Shown here one piece after another: positions 7,040 to 13,011 of a stretch of DNA of 13,011 bases. Below the pieces are notes generated by a model that saw nothing but the letters and a program-made list of their open reading frames with translations, was not told the origin of the DNA and did no database searches. The position numbers and the translations under genes were made by a program. Where the stretch lies: positions 1 to 13,011 of the forward strand of contig JAHRXB010000263.1 in NCBI GenBank assembly GCA_019104905.1. The letters are read 5' to 3'. The first letter of the stretch is position 1, and each line of letters begins with the position of its first letter. The stretch is from Bdellovibrio sp. GTDB taxonomy: Bacteria > Bdellovibrionota > Bdellovibrionia > Bdellovibrionales > Bdellovibrionaceae.

Positions 7040-7874
7040 AAGCAATCATAATAAGAGCGGCGCCCGAAAGTTGAAAGACACTCAGGCGCTCGCTGAGAAG
7101 TAAAAAACCGAAAAGGGCCGCAAAGGGAGACTCTAGAAGAAATAGCATGCTGGCAGTGCTATCGGAGAGGATTTTTTGCGTTCGAATCTGTAAGTAAAAG
7201 GCAATAATACTTGAACCTAGGCCCAAACAAAGAACGCCGGCCCAAGCCTGCCAATCCGAGGTGCTGGTCGTGATGGAATCTTGAGTCCAAAGTAAAGGCA
7301 ACAGGGCGATAAGACACCAAAAGGATTGGAAGTTGTTGAAGCGAAAAGCATTGCCCACCCGGCCCGAGATTTTTCCGATATAGATAATATGAAAGGCTGC
7401 AAAAAGCGAACAGCCCATCGTCCAAAGATCGCCAGCATTCACATCTTGAAGATTGGCGTCCATCAAGATGAAAGTTCCTAGAAGGGCCAGCCCCACCAGC
7501 GCATAGTTTTTCCAGGTGCTGGAAGACTTAAAAAACCATGTATTAATAAGCGGGACCAGAATCACATAAAGACTTGTGAGAAAACCACTTTTTGTCGCGG
7601 TTGTGAATTTAAGCCCAATGGTTTGCAGCAGCAGCATTCCGCCCAAGAGAAGACCGGCGGGAAGAGCGCGAAAAAGATCTTCTTTAATTGTTGTGAATCG
7701 GGGCCCTTTGATGACGAGATAGAAGATCTCGCCGATCACCCCCGCAATGATAAATCGATAGATCAAAGTTTCTACCGGAGTAAATGCTTTGAGAGCCCAC
7801 ACCGCCGCCACAAAGCCGAAGCCCCAAAGGACTCCCGCAAATACCAACTCTAAGGCTGCACGACTTTTAGTCAA
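6981..7874 (-). CDS. EamA/DMT-family transporter
   Basis: This is an inner-membrane permease of the drug/metabolite transporter superfamily, whose members mostly export amino acids, metabolites or drugs; the substrate cannot be read from sequence. The 297 residues form about ten hydrophobic helices arranged as two EamA repeats. The first begins at ELVFAGVLWGFGFVAAVWA (residues 9-27) and ends near GTFILMDA. The second starts near AGDLWTMGCSLFAAFHIIY and ends with SGAALIMIASILQIL. The best start is TTG 7874, because no nearby ATG gives a complete first helix. This TTG overlaps the stop of the upstream reductase gene by eight bases (TTGACTAA), which suggests translational coupling in a two-gene operon. 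The last 20 codons lie opposite the end of the DUF475 gene, and no terminator is visible downstream on this strand. Confidence 0.9.
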   Translation of the reverse strand: MTKSRAALELVFAGVLWGFGFVAAVWALKAFTPVETLIYRFIIAGVIGEIFYLVIKGPRFTTIKEDLFRALPAGLLLGGMLLLQTIGLKFTTATKSGFLTSLYVILVPLINTWFFKSSSTWKNYALVGLALLGTFILMDANLQDVNAGDLWTMGCSLFAAFHIIYIGKISGRVGNAFRFNNFQSFWCLIALLPLLWTQDSITTSTSDWQAWAGVLCLGLGSSIIAFYLQIRTQKILSDSTASMLFLLESPFAALFGFLLLSERLSVFQLSGAALIMIASILQILFDPATKTTGKKSE

Positions 7875-8589
7875 AGGCTTCTGACCAAATACGGTGTTTG
7901 TCTAAACCATCAACTTCGATCAATTGGTGTTTGACCTCTTTGATCATGCCGCCGTTGCCACAAAGATAGAAAGTTGTGGGGATGTTCTTATAGTCAAACT
8001 CTGAGATAAAGTTCTGAACATAACCCTTCTTCCCAGTCCATGTATCCTGGGGACGACTTAAAACGAATTCAAATTTAAAATCCTTCAACTCGTTGGTTAA
8101 AGCGGCCATTTCTTTTTCGTAGTACATATCCTTTTCAGTCCGAACACCAAAAAGCATGCGATACTTGAGATCGGGGTATTGTTCTTTCTTTGAAAGAAGA
8201 TAGCAGATGTGTTGAGAAAGGCCTGTGCCCGTATTTAGGAAAACAATCTGTTCCGTCGGGGGCTCCTGGAAGAAGACTTTTCCGAAGGGGCCCGTGAAGT
8301 TGATAAGTTCCCCCCCTTTCAGACTCCAAACAAAGGTCGAGGCAATTCCGTTTTCGACGAACTTAAAGAGAAGTCGGAAGCCATTTTTAATGCGGTCATC
8401 TGAGGCGATGGAATACGCACGCAATACTGGTTTGGCCTCGCCCTGAGGCACGTTGAGCATGACAAATTGGCCGGCTTTAAAGTTAAACTCTGCCGGAGTC
8501 TCGGTTTTGAGAACCAATTCCCTCACAGTCGGGGTGTGGTCGATGATTTGTTCAACTCTCATGTGGTAAACTGTACGAGCGGAAGACAT
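7867..8589 (-). CDS. Ferredoxin--NADP(+) reductase-like flavoprotein
   Basis: This is a cytoplasmic FAD- and NAD(P)H-binding reductase of 240 residues, the length usual for single-chain bacterial ferredoxin/flavodoxin reductases. The FAD domain contains FKAGQFVML (37-45) and the flavin-binding RAYS (57-60). The nucleotide domain has NTGTGLSQH (119-127), where the usual GTGxxP turn has Gln in place of Pro, and CGNGGM (210-215), the C-terminal CGxxxM motif. There is no iron-sulfur cluster or ferredoxin domain, so an external electron partner is needed. ATG 8589 is preceded by TAAGGAG at ideal spacing, so the in-frame extension up to 8676 is rejected: it would run through the promoter. It heads the operon with the EamA transporter and is divergent from the outer-membrane protein gene. 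The partner protein and physiological reaction are unknown. Confidence 0.9.
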   Translation of the reverse strand: MSSARTVYHMRVEQIIDHTPTVRELVLKTETPAEFNFKAGQFVMLNVPQGEAKPVLRAYSIASDDRIKNGFRLLFKFVENGIASTFVWSLKGGELINFTGPFGKVFFQEPPTEQIVFLNTGTGLSQHICYLLSKKEQYPDLKYRMLFGVRTEKDMYYEKEMAALTNELKDFKFEFVLSRPQDTWTGKKGYVQNFISEFDYKNIPTTFYLCGNGGMIKEVKHQLIEVDGLDKHRIWSEAFD

Positions 8590-8614
8590 AGGGCTCCTTA
8601 AGGTTGATCTGCTC

Positions 8615-8644
8615 TTAATAATCTGAAAATCCCAGACAGTCCAA
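8615..8644 (-). promoter_or_regulatory. Promoter candidate for the reductase-transporter operon
   Basis: Read on the minus strand, TTGGAC (8644-8639) and TATTAA (8620-8615) are 18 bases apart and resemble -35 and -10 boxes (the -10 matches at 4 of 6). It leaves a leader of about 20 bases with a TAAGGAG ribosome site. Confidence 0.45.
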
Positions 8645-8653
8645 TATTTTAGC

Positions 8654-8682
8654 TTGTTACCCAAGCCTGTATTCAATAAAAT
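8654..8682 (+). promoter_or_regulatory. Promoter of the putative outer-membrane protein gene
   Basis: TTGTTA (8654-8659) and TAAAAT (8677-8682) are 17 bases apart and match sigma-70 boxes at 4 of 6 and 5 of 6. Transcription would begin near 8690, in front of the GAGGT ribosome site (8703-8707). It is divergent from the reductase promoter, with only nine bases between the two -35 boxes. Confidence 0.6.
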
Positions 8683-8713
8683 TCAAGATATAGAACAGCA
8701 GCGAGGTAACACC

Positions 8714-10771
8714 GTGAATATTGCGCAGCATTTGGTACTTTCCCTTCTTTTTTCGTTAGGTACACTCGCGCAGGCTCAAGAGGCCGCCCCAGCCGCGAAT
8801 CCTACCAACCCACCCGAAGCAACTCAGGAAGAGATCCCGGCTCCGCAAAGATCTTTGCTGAAAACGGCGGCAACTCGGGACTTCAATAAAGCCCTCTATT
8901 TTGACCAATTGGACAATGGCGTTATCTTGCCTCCCATGGAGTTGGAATATGATTTGACCGGGGAAAAGGGCAATGTTTTGAAGATCGGCAACGTAGCATT
9001 GAATGAAAAAAACTTTTTCTTTGCTTTATTGCCCTTAGGAAAAACGCACTCACAGTTGAATCAAGTTTTAAGCAGTGGCGAGTCAGGCAAATATGCTTTG
9101 ATCATGTCTTGGCCTGATAAGCTCTTGAATCATGGAACTCTTGAGATGATTTCTCGGACGGGAACAGTTCTGTGGACTTATAACTTCACGGCTGAAGACC
9201 AAGCTCGCTGGATGAAGCAGCTTGAAGAGTGGCGCAAAGCTTTGATTGGCAAAGGGGTTCCTGCAAAAGAACTTGTTCGTTCGGGGATTTTCGCATCTCA
9301 ATTTGCCATCTTAGATGCACAATCCGCCAATGCTCCCTTCTGGGGGCAAAAAGAAGTCTTTCGTTTCTGTGTGACTCAAACGGACGGCAAAAATTCGACG
9401 AAGATGTGTTCGCAAAGATATGGAACAAAGTCGGCCGGCAATAATGTGGTCATGGGAAAAGTGAGAGTGGATCCGACTCCGGCACGGGTGCTTGTACAAA
9501 ATGAGGAAGCTCCTTTAAAGAACTCTATTCCTGTGGCCGCAGATATGCCCACGGCCTTTTTCTCAGAGTTGGCCAGTGGGGAGTCCTATGAGTTCGTCAG
9601 TTCTCCGAATAAGTTGGAGCTGATGGACATCTCGGATACAAAAAAGCCGGAGGTTCTTCGTATCGTGGGTTACGATACTCGTCCTCTTGGTCGCTCTGTT
9701 ATTTTGAATCCGGATCAATATAGTGCTTTGACGAAACTTTTGGGTTTTGAGTCAACAATCGGCGATCCTCGTAAGTTTTGGGCGATGGCGATTCGTCGTG
9801 ATGATCCTAAGGTCTATCTTCCCGGTCAAGGCGGTGGCGTTTTTAAACAAAGATTTGAGCTTTCAGAGATCCCTCGAACTCAGTCACGTGTTTATCTTAG
9901 TAAACGGACTCCGACAGGAACCTACATTGATGGCATCAAGCTTGAGGGGCGAAAGCAACCTGTGGCAGAGATCAGTTCAGAGCAAAACTCTGTTGAGGTC
10001 AATGCTCAGGATCCGGCATCTTTTGTGTGGAACTTTAAAGCGACGGAACGTGGTAAAATCAATCGTTCTTACCTGAATGTTAATTTCAACGGTAAAACGT
10101 ATAAGTCTTATTACGAGATCTACAAGGGGTTTCCTCGCGAGGTCTCAGGGCGTTTCACCGGAGTTCAAGCTTCGGGTGAATTTATTGTGATGGGGGAAAT
10201 CGCCTATAACCAATGGTTTGAAGATCTTTTTGGTTGGACGAACTATTGGATGTCTCGCCAGAGATGGGGTGTGAGTGCTAAATTCTTCCAATCCTTTAAT
10301 CAGCTTAAAGTTGATGAGGCGGGGAATACGGCTCCCCTCAGTGTGCTGACGGTGGACATGAAGTATCGTGCCACTCCTGGTTTGTGGGGGCGCGATGAGT
10401 CCGTGGGGGGGATGCTCTCCTATCAAAGCGTGACCTTTGATCAACTGAAGGCTCCTATGTTAGGAGTGGGGGCGTTCTGGGCTCGTTCAATGCCGAAGGT
10501 GTTTGACGATCTTTTCAATATCGTACCTCTTATGAGATACCCAAAATGGGTGGACATGGAATTCATCTACTATACCAGCTCGATGGATGCGAATGTGACT
10601 TTGCAGTCTTCTATGTCGCTGAACTTTCACGGTAAAGTTCTTTGGTCTGAACGCTACTTTGGAGAAGCTGGCTTCGGTATGAAACGTTATGGATTTACCG
10701 ATGCGGCTTTAAATCAGAAAGCAGAGCTCAACACGTTCTATGGAACGGTGGGATTGGGAATTAACTTCTAG
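8714..10771 (+). CDS. Putative outer-membrane beta-barrel protein with large periplasmic domain
   Basis: This is an exported protein of 685 residues that I cannot assign to a named family. It opens with a signal peptide ending AQA (residue 21), then an Ala/Pro/Glu-rich linker (about 22-45). A large region (about 55-480) of beta-type sequence follows, with two close cysteines (219, 232) that could pair. From about residue 485 there are alternating hydrophobic/aromatic strands (EFIVMGEIAYNQWF, RWGVSAKFFQSFNQL, LSVLTVDMKYRATP, GKVLWSERYFGEAGF). The chain ends GTVGLGINF, whose terminal Phe is the usual barrel-assembly signal. The role is therefore inferred: a surface protein or assembly factor with a small C-terminal barrel. 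I chose GTG 8714, which has GAGGT seven bases upstream; the TTG at 8654 lies in the promoter. The signal's n-region has no Lys or Arg, which is unusual. A strong terminator follows. Confidence 0.75.
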   Translation: MNIAQHLVLSLLFSLGTLAQAQEAAPAANPTNPPEATQEEIPAPQRSLLKTAATRDFNKALYFDQLDNGVILPPMELEYDLTGEKGNVLKIGNVALNEKNFFFALLPLGKTHSQLNQVLSSGESGKYALIMSWPDKLLNHGTLEMISRTGTVLWTYNFTAEDQARWMKQLEEWRKALIGKGVPAKELVRSGIFASQFAILDAQSANAPFWGQKEVFRFCVTQTDGKNSTKMCSQRYGTKSAGNNVVMGKVRVDPTPARVLVQNEEAPLKNSIPVAADMPTAFFSELASGESYEFVSSPNKLELMDISDTKKPEVLRIVGYDTRPLGRSVILNPDQYSALTKLLGFESTIGDPRKFWAMAIRRDDPKVYLPGQGGGVFKQRFELSEIPRTQSRVYLSKRTPTGTYIDGIKLEGRKQPVAEISSEQNSVEVNAQDPASFVWNFKATERGKINRSYLNVNFNGKTYKSYYEIYKGFPREVSGRFTGVQASGEFIVMGEIAYNQWFEDLFGWTNYWMSRQRWGVSAKFFQSFNQLKVDEAGNTAPLSVLTVDMKYRATPGLWGRDESVGGMLSYQSVTFDQLKAPMLGVGAFWARSMPKVFDDLFNIVPLMRYPKWVDMEFIYYTSSMDANVTLQSSMSLNFHGKVLWSERYFGEAGFGMKRYGFTDAALNQKAELNTFYGTVGLGINF

Positions 10772-10808
10772 TTTTTGGCTTAGATCGGGAATATTAAGTG
10801 TTTGTTGG

Positions 10809-10835
10809 CCCCTTATTGCGATAAGGGGTTTTTTT
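10809..10835 (+). terminator. Strong intrinsic terminator
   Basis: A perfect 8-bp stem (CCCCTTAT at 10809-10816, ATAAGGGG at 10821-10828) has a TGCG tetraloop and is followed by seven T residues (10829-10835). It ends the transcript of the outer-membrane protein gene, so the hemerythrin-like gene needs its own promoter. Confidence 0.95.
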
Positions 10836-10867
10836 ATTTTAATTACTCTGCAAAATTGACCCTCATC

Positions 10868-10889
10868 AAGGAAAGACAACTCTTTCCTT
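10868..10889. promoter_or_regulatory. Perfect 8-6-8 dyad upstream of the hemerythrin-like gene
   Basis: AAGGAAAG (10868-10875) and CTTTCCTT (10882-10889) are perfect inverted repeats around a 6-base centre. A TTGACC (10856-10861) lies before it and a -10-like TACACT (10892-10897) after it, so it occupies the expected -35/spacer region of a promoter starting near 10904. No T run follows, so an operator or leader hairpin is likelier than a terminator. The regulator is unknown. Confidence 0.5.
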
Positions 10890-10913
10890 CCTACACTTGG
10901 AGTGGGGGGTATT

Positions 10914-11306
10914 ATGTCAAATACTATCAATGACCTAAAAAATGATCACGTTGCCTTTGTTAATTTCTTGGAGAGCATCAAGAGCCTGGGGCCTGAGGAG
11001 CAGAAGAAGCTATTGACCCTTAAGAAAGCCTTCTTGGATCATCTCAAAAAAGAGGATCAGTATTTTTATCCTGCGCTAAAGAAGGCTGCGGAACTGGATC
11101 CTGCACTGAAGAGCAAGTTGAATATGTTTGCTAATGAGATGGATAAGATTTCCGCCGAGGTGCTTGCCTTTTTCGATCGTTTTGAAAAGGGGGGGACTGC
11201 CTTGGAGTTTGCCAAAGATTGGGGGCGTTTGGTTTTCCAGTTGAAGACGAGAATGCGTCGGGAAGAAGATATTCTTCTTCCTGAATTTCAAAAGCTACAG
11301 AAGTGA
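10914..11306 (+). CDS. Hemerythrin-like HHE-domain protein with altered iron ligands
   Basis: This is a small cytoplasmic four-helix-bundle protein of 130 residues. HHE/hemerythrin domains bind a di-iron centre and act in oxygen, nitric oxide or iron handling. Seen: NDH (His12) in helix 1; DHLKKEDQYFYPAL (His43, Glu47) in helix 2, a very typical block; ANEMDKISAEV in helix 3; and MRREEDILLPEF in helix 4. Compared with the family pattern as I know it, the helix-3 histidine of the E-H pair is Met76, and the helix-4 histidine ten residues before the conserved Pro123 is Arg113. Two of the usual iron-binding histidines are therefore missing. The protein may bind metal differently or not at all. 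ATG 10914 is preferred to GTG 10902, which lies within the G-rich ribosome site. It is probably a single-gene transcript. The family call is fairly sure; the metal chemistry is open. Confidence 0.82.
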   Translation: MSNTINDLKNDHVAFVNFLESIKSLGPEEQKKLLTLKKAFLDHLKKEDQYFYPALKKAAELDPALKSKLNMFANEMDKISAEVLAFFDRFEKGGTALEFAKDWGRLVFQLKTRMRREEDILLPEFQKLQK

Positions 11307-11330
11307 CAAAGTCCTGCCATTTTAGTCACT
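11302..11330. repeat. AGTGAC-N17-GTCACT inverted repeat
   Basis: Perfect 6-base arms at 11302-11307 and 11325-11330 flank 17 bases. The left arm overlaps the stop codon of the hemerythrin-like gene. With no T run it is a poor terminator. Its centre lies about 87 bases before the inferred start site of the sigma-54-like promoter at 11377, a distance suitable for an activator site. This is speculative. Confidence 0.3.
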
Positions 11331-11376
11331 GTAAAACTCTTTGACAGCTGAAAAGCTTTTAAACACCCAAAGACCA

Positions 11377-11392
11377 TGGATTGTGAATTGCT
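11377..11392 (+). promoter_or_regulatory. Sigma-54-like -24/-12 sequence upstream of the papain-like gene
   Basis: TGG (11377-11379), nine bases, then TTGCT (11388-11392) fits the sigma-54 pattern TGGCAC-N5-TTGC at 7 of 10 fixed positions. The -12 part is perfect and the -24 part half-matching. Transcription would start near 11403, with the AAAGGA ribosome site inside the short leader. No good sigma-70 pair was found in this gap; the TTGACA at 11341-11346 lacks a matching -10. Confidence 0.35.
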
Positions 11393-11426
11393 TTAGCGTT
11401 CGACGTTGTGAAAGAAAGGACGTCAG

Positions 11427-12446
11427 ATGCGAGCTCTTGTACTTTTCTTAATCTTTGTGGTGGGTCTTATATCGTCTTTTGTGGTGACGGCGGAAAAAGC
11501 TTATGCCCAGAGCGCGAAGAATGCGCGTATCGTGAATGATTCTTTGGTACAGAACTTAAGCTGTCAAAATTTAAGTGTCGACAGTATCTATCGAGCCATC
11601 CGAGATGACGCCTTTGAGCAAAGACGTAATATGCCTATCCGTAATTGGTCCTTTCGCAGTGGATTGGTTCCTCTGGCCGGCTGCTGGGGCCTGGCCAGCA
11701 CTCAGCGTATGGTTTCTTATTTGGCCCGCTACAACACATCCAGCAGTCAGCGCATGGAAAAAAGAGTTCCGATGCTGCTAGATATGGTTCGCCGCGAGAC
11801 CCTTGAAGAAAACCCAGGCTACAATGAATACGATCACGACAACAAAACGGAGCCTTATTACTCCAAAAAACTGAAAAACTTTAACGTATTTGCGGTGGAA
11901 GAGTCCAACCTCAATGACAGTAGCTACAGTGGGGACCGAGGACTGTGGAATCGCCTCATGCGGGGATACACTCAAGAACTGAATGGTCAGACGGTGATTC
12001 GTAATTTTAAGAGTGATATCGAAGTGAATCAAGCCAACCACTTTTTCCGCGCTGGAAATATCGGTATGGGAATAGGGAACGGCGTTCGCTCCGAAGAAAA
12101 GAATCGCGAAACAGTTGAGCAGTTAATGCGAAATCTTGACGGGAAACGTCTGACCTTAATCAATCTTCGTTTCAACCGCACCACTCAGCACGTGGTTATG
12201 GTCAAGTCCTATCAGCGAGCTACCAAAGATCTTATTGAGTTCACAGTCTATGATTCGAATTCGCCTTACAAAGATCAGATCGTGTATTTCTCTACACGCG
12301 TTGATCATTTCTATTCTCCCGATGTAATGGGTTTCTTTGAAGGCGTCGAGGGAAGCAAAGCCTTGGGCGTTTACATAGTGGATGAAGAAGAGCGGGAAAG
12401 TCTTGAGCAGGCTATGTTGGCGTTCTACCGCTCTATGTGTCGATAG
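11427..12446 (+). CDS. Exported protein with papain-like Cys/His/Asp pattern
   Basis: This secreted or periplasmic protein has 339 residues and no family name I can give. A clear signal peptide ends AYA (residue 27). Three features suggest a papain-type cysteine peptidase fold. The first is LAGCWGLAS with Cys86 followed by Trp at the start of a helix, as in papain's CW motif. The second is TQHVVMVKSYQ with His255 starting a beta strand. The third is FTVYDSNSP with Asp276 and Asn278 on the next strand. The order Cys, His, Asp/Asn and the strand context match the C39/papain-like layout. The spacing of about 170 residues between Cys and His is in the papain range. Cys46 and Cys338 could form a disulfide. 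The middle (about 105-240) is polar and unassigned. ATG 11427 has AAAGGA six bases upstream. It could be a peptidase, a transglutaminase-like or an inactive fold relative; activity is unproven. Confidence 0.7.
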   Translation: MRALVLFLIFVVGLISSFVVTAEKAYAQSAKNARIVNDSLVQNLSCQNLSVDSIYRAIRDDAFEQRRNMPIRNWSFRSGLVPLAGCWGLASTQRMVSYLARYNTSSSQRMEKRVPMLLDMVRRETLEENPGYNEYDHDNKTEPYYSKKLKNFNVFAVEESNLNDSSYSGDRGLWNRLMRGYTQELNGQTVIRNFKSDIEVNQANHFFRAGNIGMGIGNGVRSEEKNRETVEQLMRNLDGKRLTLINLRFNRTTQHVVMVKSYQRATKDLIEFTVYDSNSPYKDQIVYFSTRVDHFYSPDVMGFFEGVEGSKALGVYIVDEEERESLEQAMLAFYRSMCR

Positions 12447-12471
12447 GAACAGCAGTCCTATAATAAATACC

Positions 12472-12500
12472 AAAGACCGCAGGAAATAGGCGGTCTTTTT
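12472..12500 (+). terminator. Intrinsic terminator after the papain-like gene
   Basis: A perfect 9-bp stem (AAAGACCGC at 12472-12480, GCGGTCTTT at 12490-12498) with a 9-base loop ends in five T residues (12496-12500), partly shared with the stem. It separates this gene from the exported gene at 12630. Confidence 0.9.
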
Positions 12501-12551
12501 GCGTGAGAACGATTTTAGGGAAGAGCTATTTGGGAATTGGATGACATTTTT

Positions 12552-12567
12552 TGGCCTGCTCTTTGCT
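12552..12567 (+). promoter_or_regulatory. Good sigma-54-like promoter upstream of the last exported gene
   Basis: TGGCCT-GCTCT-TTGCT matches the sigma-54 consensus TGGCAC-N5-TTGC at 8 of 10 fixed positions, with GG and GC in the required register. The start would be near 12578, giving a leader of about 52 bases. It lies between a strong terminator and the gene, the only place a promoter can be. I found no competing sigma-70 pair. Confidence 0.45.
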
Positions 12568-12629
12568 GAATCCGAGGCGGAACTCGAGAAGTGGGTCTTT
12601 TTGGCACTGCCCTGAAAGGGGTTTATTGA

Positions 12630-13011
12630 ATGTCCCTGAGAATAGTAATTGTCTGTGCAATTTGTCTGATGATGCTCTCTATTGCGAGTGCCGAGAGTGT
12701 TTCATTGCCTTTGAAGGCTATTAAAAAGCCGTCGTCAGATTTAGTGAATAGTTCCGGGGCTCCTTTAGATGTGGGGCAGGCAGCGGCTTTGGCGGCTCAA
12801 GGAACTGATCTCAGCGCTTTAAACCCACTTGAAAACAAGATGTGGCAAAACCGCATTTATAGCGCTGTTGAGGATGTTCCAGGTTCCTATCCTGCGGCGA
12901 TGGGTGGAGTTCAGTTTCTTTCTGAAGAAGCGGCTCTTCCTTTTACCTACATGTCTCGGGTTCAATCTTTGGAAAACCCCAATCTTTTTTATCGCTTAAG
13001 TCTGAGCCGCT
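12630..13011 (+). CDS. Exported protein of unknown family (partial, 3' end outside window)
   Basis: An open frame runs from ATG 12630 to the window edge (127 codons, no stop), too short here for an automatic call but well supported. The N-terminus (MSLRIVIVCAICLMMLSIASA) is a standard signal peptide with an Arg in the n-region, a hydrophobic core and an ASA cleavage site at residue 21. The mature part begins ESVSLPLKAIKK, then Ala/Gly/Ser-rich segments (LDVGQAAALAAQGTDLSAL), MWQNRIYSAVEDVPG and FTYMSRVQSLENPNLFYRLSL. I recognise no domain. An AAGGGG ribosome site (12616-12621) lies eight bases upstream and is partly paired in a small CCCT-GAA-AGGG hairpin (12610-12620). It follows a terminator and a sigma-54-like promoter, so it probably begins a new transcription unit. 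Confidence 0.75.
   Translation, partial: MSLRIVIVCAICLMMLSIASAESVSLPLKAIKKPSSDLVNSSGAPLDVGQAAALAAQGTDLSALNPLENKMWQNRIYSAVEDVPGSYPAAMGGVQFLSEEAALPFTYMSRVQSLENPNLFYRLSLSR

Noticed and set aside
6551..7045. Antisense frame of 164 codons within the DUF475 gene
   Set aside because: Its low-complexity polar composition mirrors a hydrophobic gene on the other strand, and no start signals are visible.
8590..8676. N-terminal extension of the reductase
   Set aside because: It would translate through the promoter region, while ATG 8589 has an ideal TAAGGAG ribosome site.
11341..11346. Perfect TTGACA as -35 box for the papain-like gene
   Set aside because: No acceptable -10 lies 15-19 bases downstream on the plus strand.
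12601..12616. Second sigma-54-like TTGGCAC just before the last gene
   Set aside because: The -24 half is perfect, but the position that must be GC is GA/AA, and the start site would fall almost on the ATG. The site at 12552 is better.
1..13011. Search for CRISPR, insertion sequences, tRNA genes, toxin-antitoxin pairs, defence or phage genes
   Set aside because: By reading, I found no repeat arrays, terminal inverted repeats with transposase, cloverleaf sequences or relevant protein motifs.

Overview
The window reads as chromosomal DNA of a Gram-negative bacterium with moderate GC. It most resembles a predatory deltaproteobacterium of the Bdellovibrio group. That assignment is inference: it rests on the mix of ordinary housekeeping genes with large, lineage-specific exported proteins, AAGGAG-type ribosome sites and compact promoters, not on a marker gene. 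I see no phage, insertion sequence, CRISPR array, tRNA, rRNA or defence island. No gene-free stretch exceeds 300 bases; the longest is 183 bases, at 12447-12629.

Left part (1-3367). A partial Maf/YceF-like nucleotide pyrophosphatase runs off the left edge on the minus strand and is divergent from folE2, the metal-flexible GTP cyclohydrolase that starts folate synthesis. Next comes a Fur-family metal regulator with a well-placed promoter and a Fur-box-like dyad over its -35. It is followed by an unrecognised exported, cysteine-containing protein of 418 residues.

Middle part (3368-8589). uvrA encodes the damage-recognition ATPase of nucleotide excision repair. It is complete in all catalytic parts but about 75 residues shorter than usual, because one internal module is replaced by a short acidic stretch. 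A strong hairpin terminator at its end overlaps the ribosome-site region of the next gene, a DUF475/TerC-family membrane protein. That gene converges on, and overlaps by 59 bases, a two-gene minus-strand operon: an FAD/NAD(P)H reductase followed by an EamA-type exporter started from a TTG codon inside the reductase's last codons.

Right part (8590-13011). A compact divergent promoter pair drives the reductase operon one way and a 685-residue putative outer-membrane protein the other way. After a textbook terminator comes a small hemerythrin-like protein that appears to lack two of the usual iron-binding histidines and is preceded by a perfect 8-6-8 dyad. Then follow an exported protein with a Cys/His/Asp pattern like papain-fold peptidases, and the start of a further exported protein. 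Both have sigma-54-like -24/-12 sequences upstream.

Nothing here proves a new multi-gene system. The most promising leads are the exported papain-like protein with its sigma-54-like promoter, the altered hemerythrin with its palindromic operator candidate, the shortened UvrA, and the hairpins that cover ribosome sites upstream of uvrA and the DUF475 gene.
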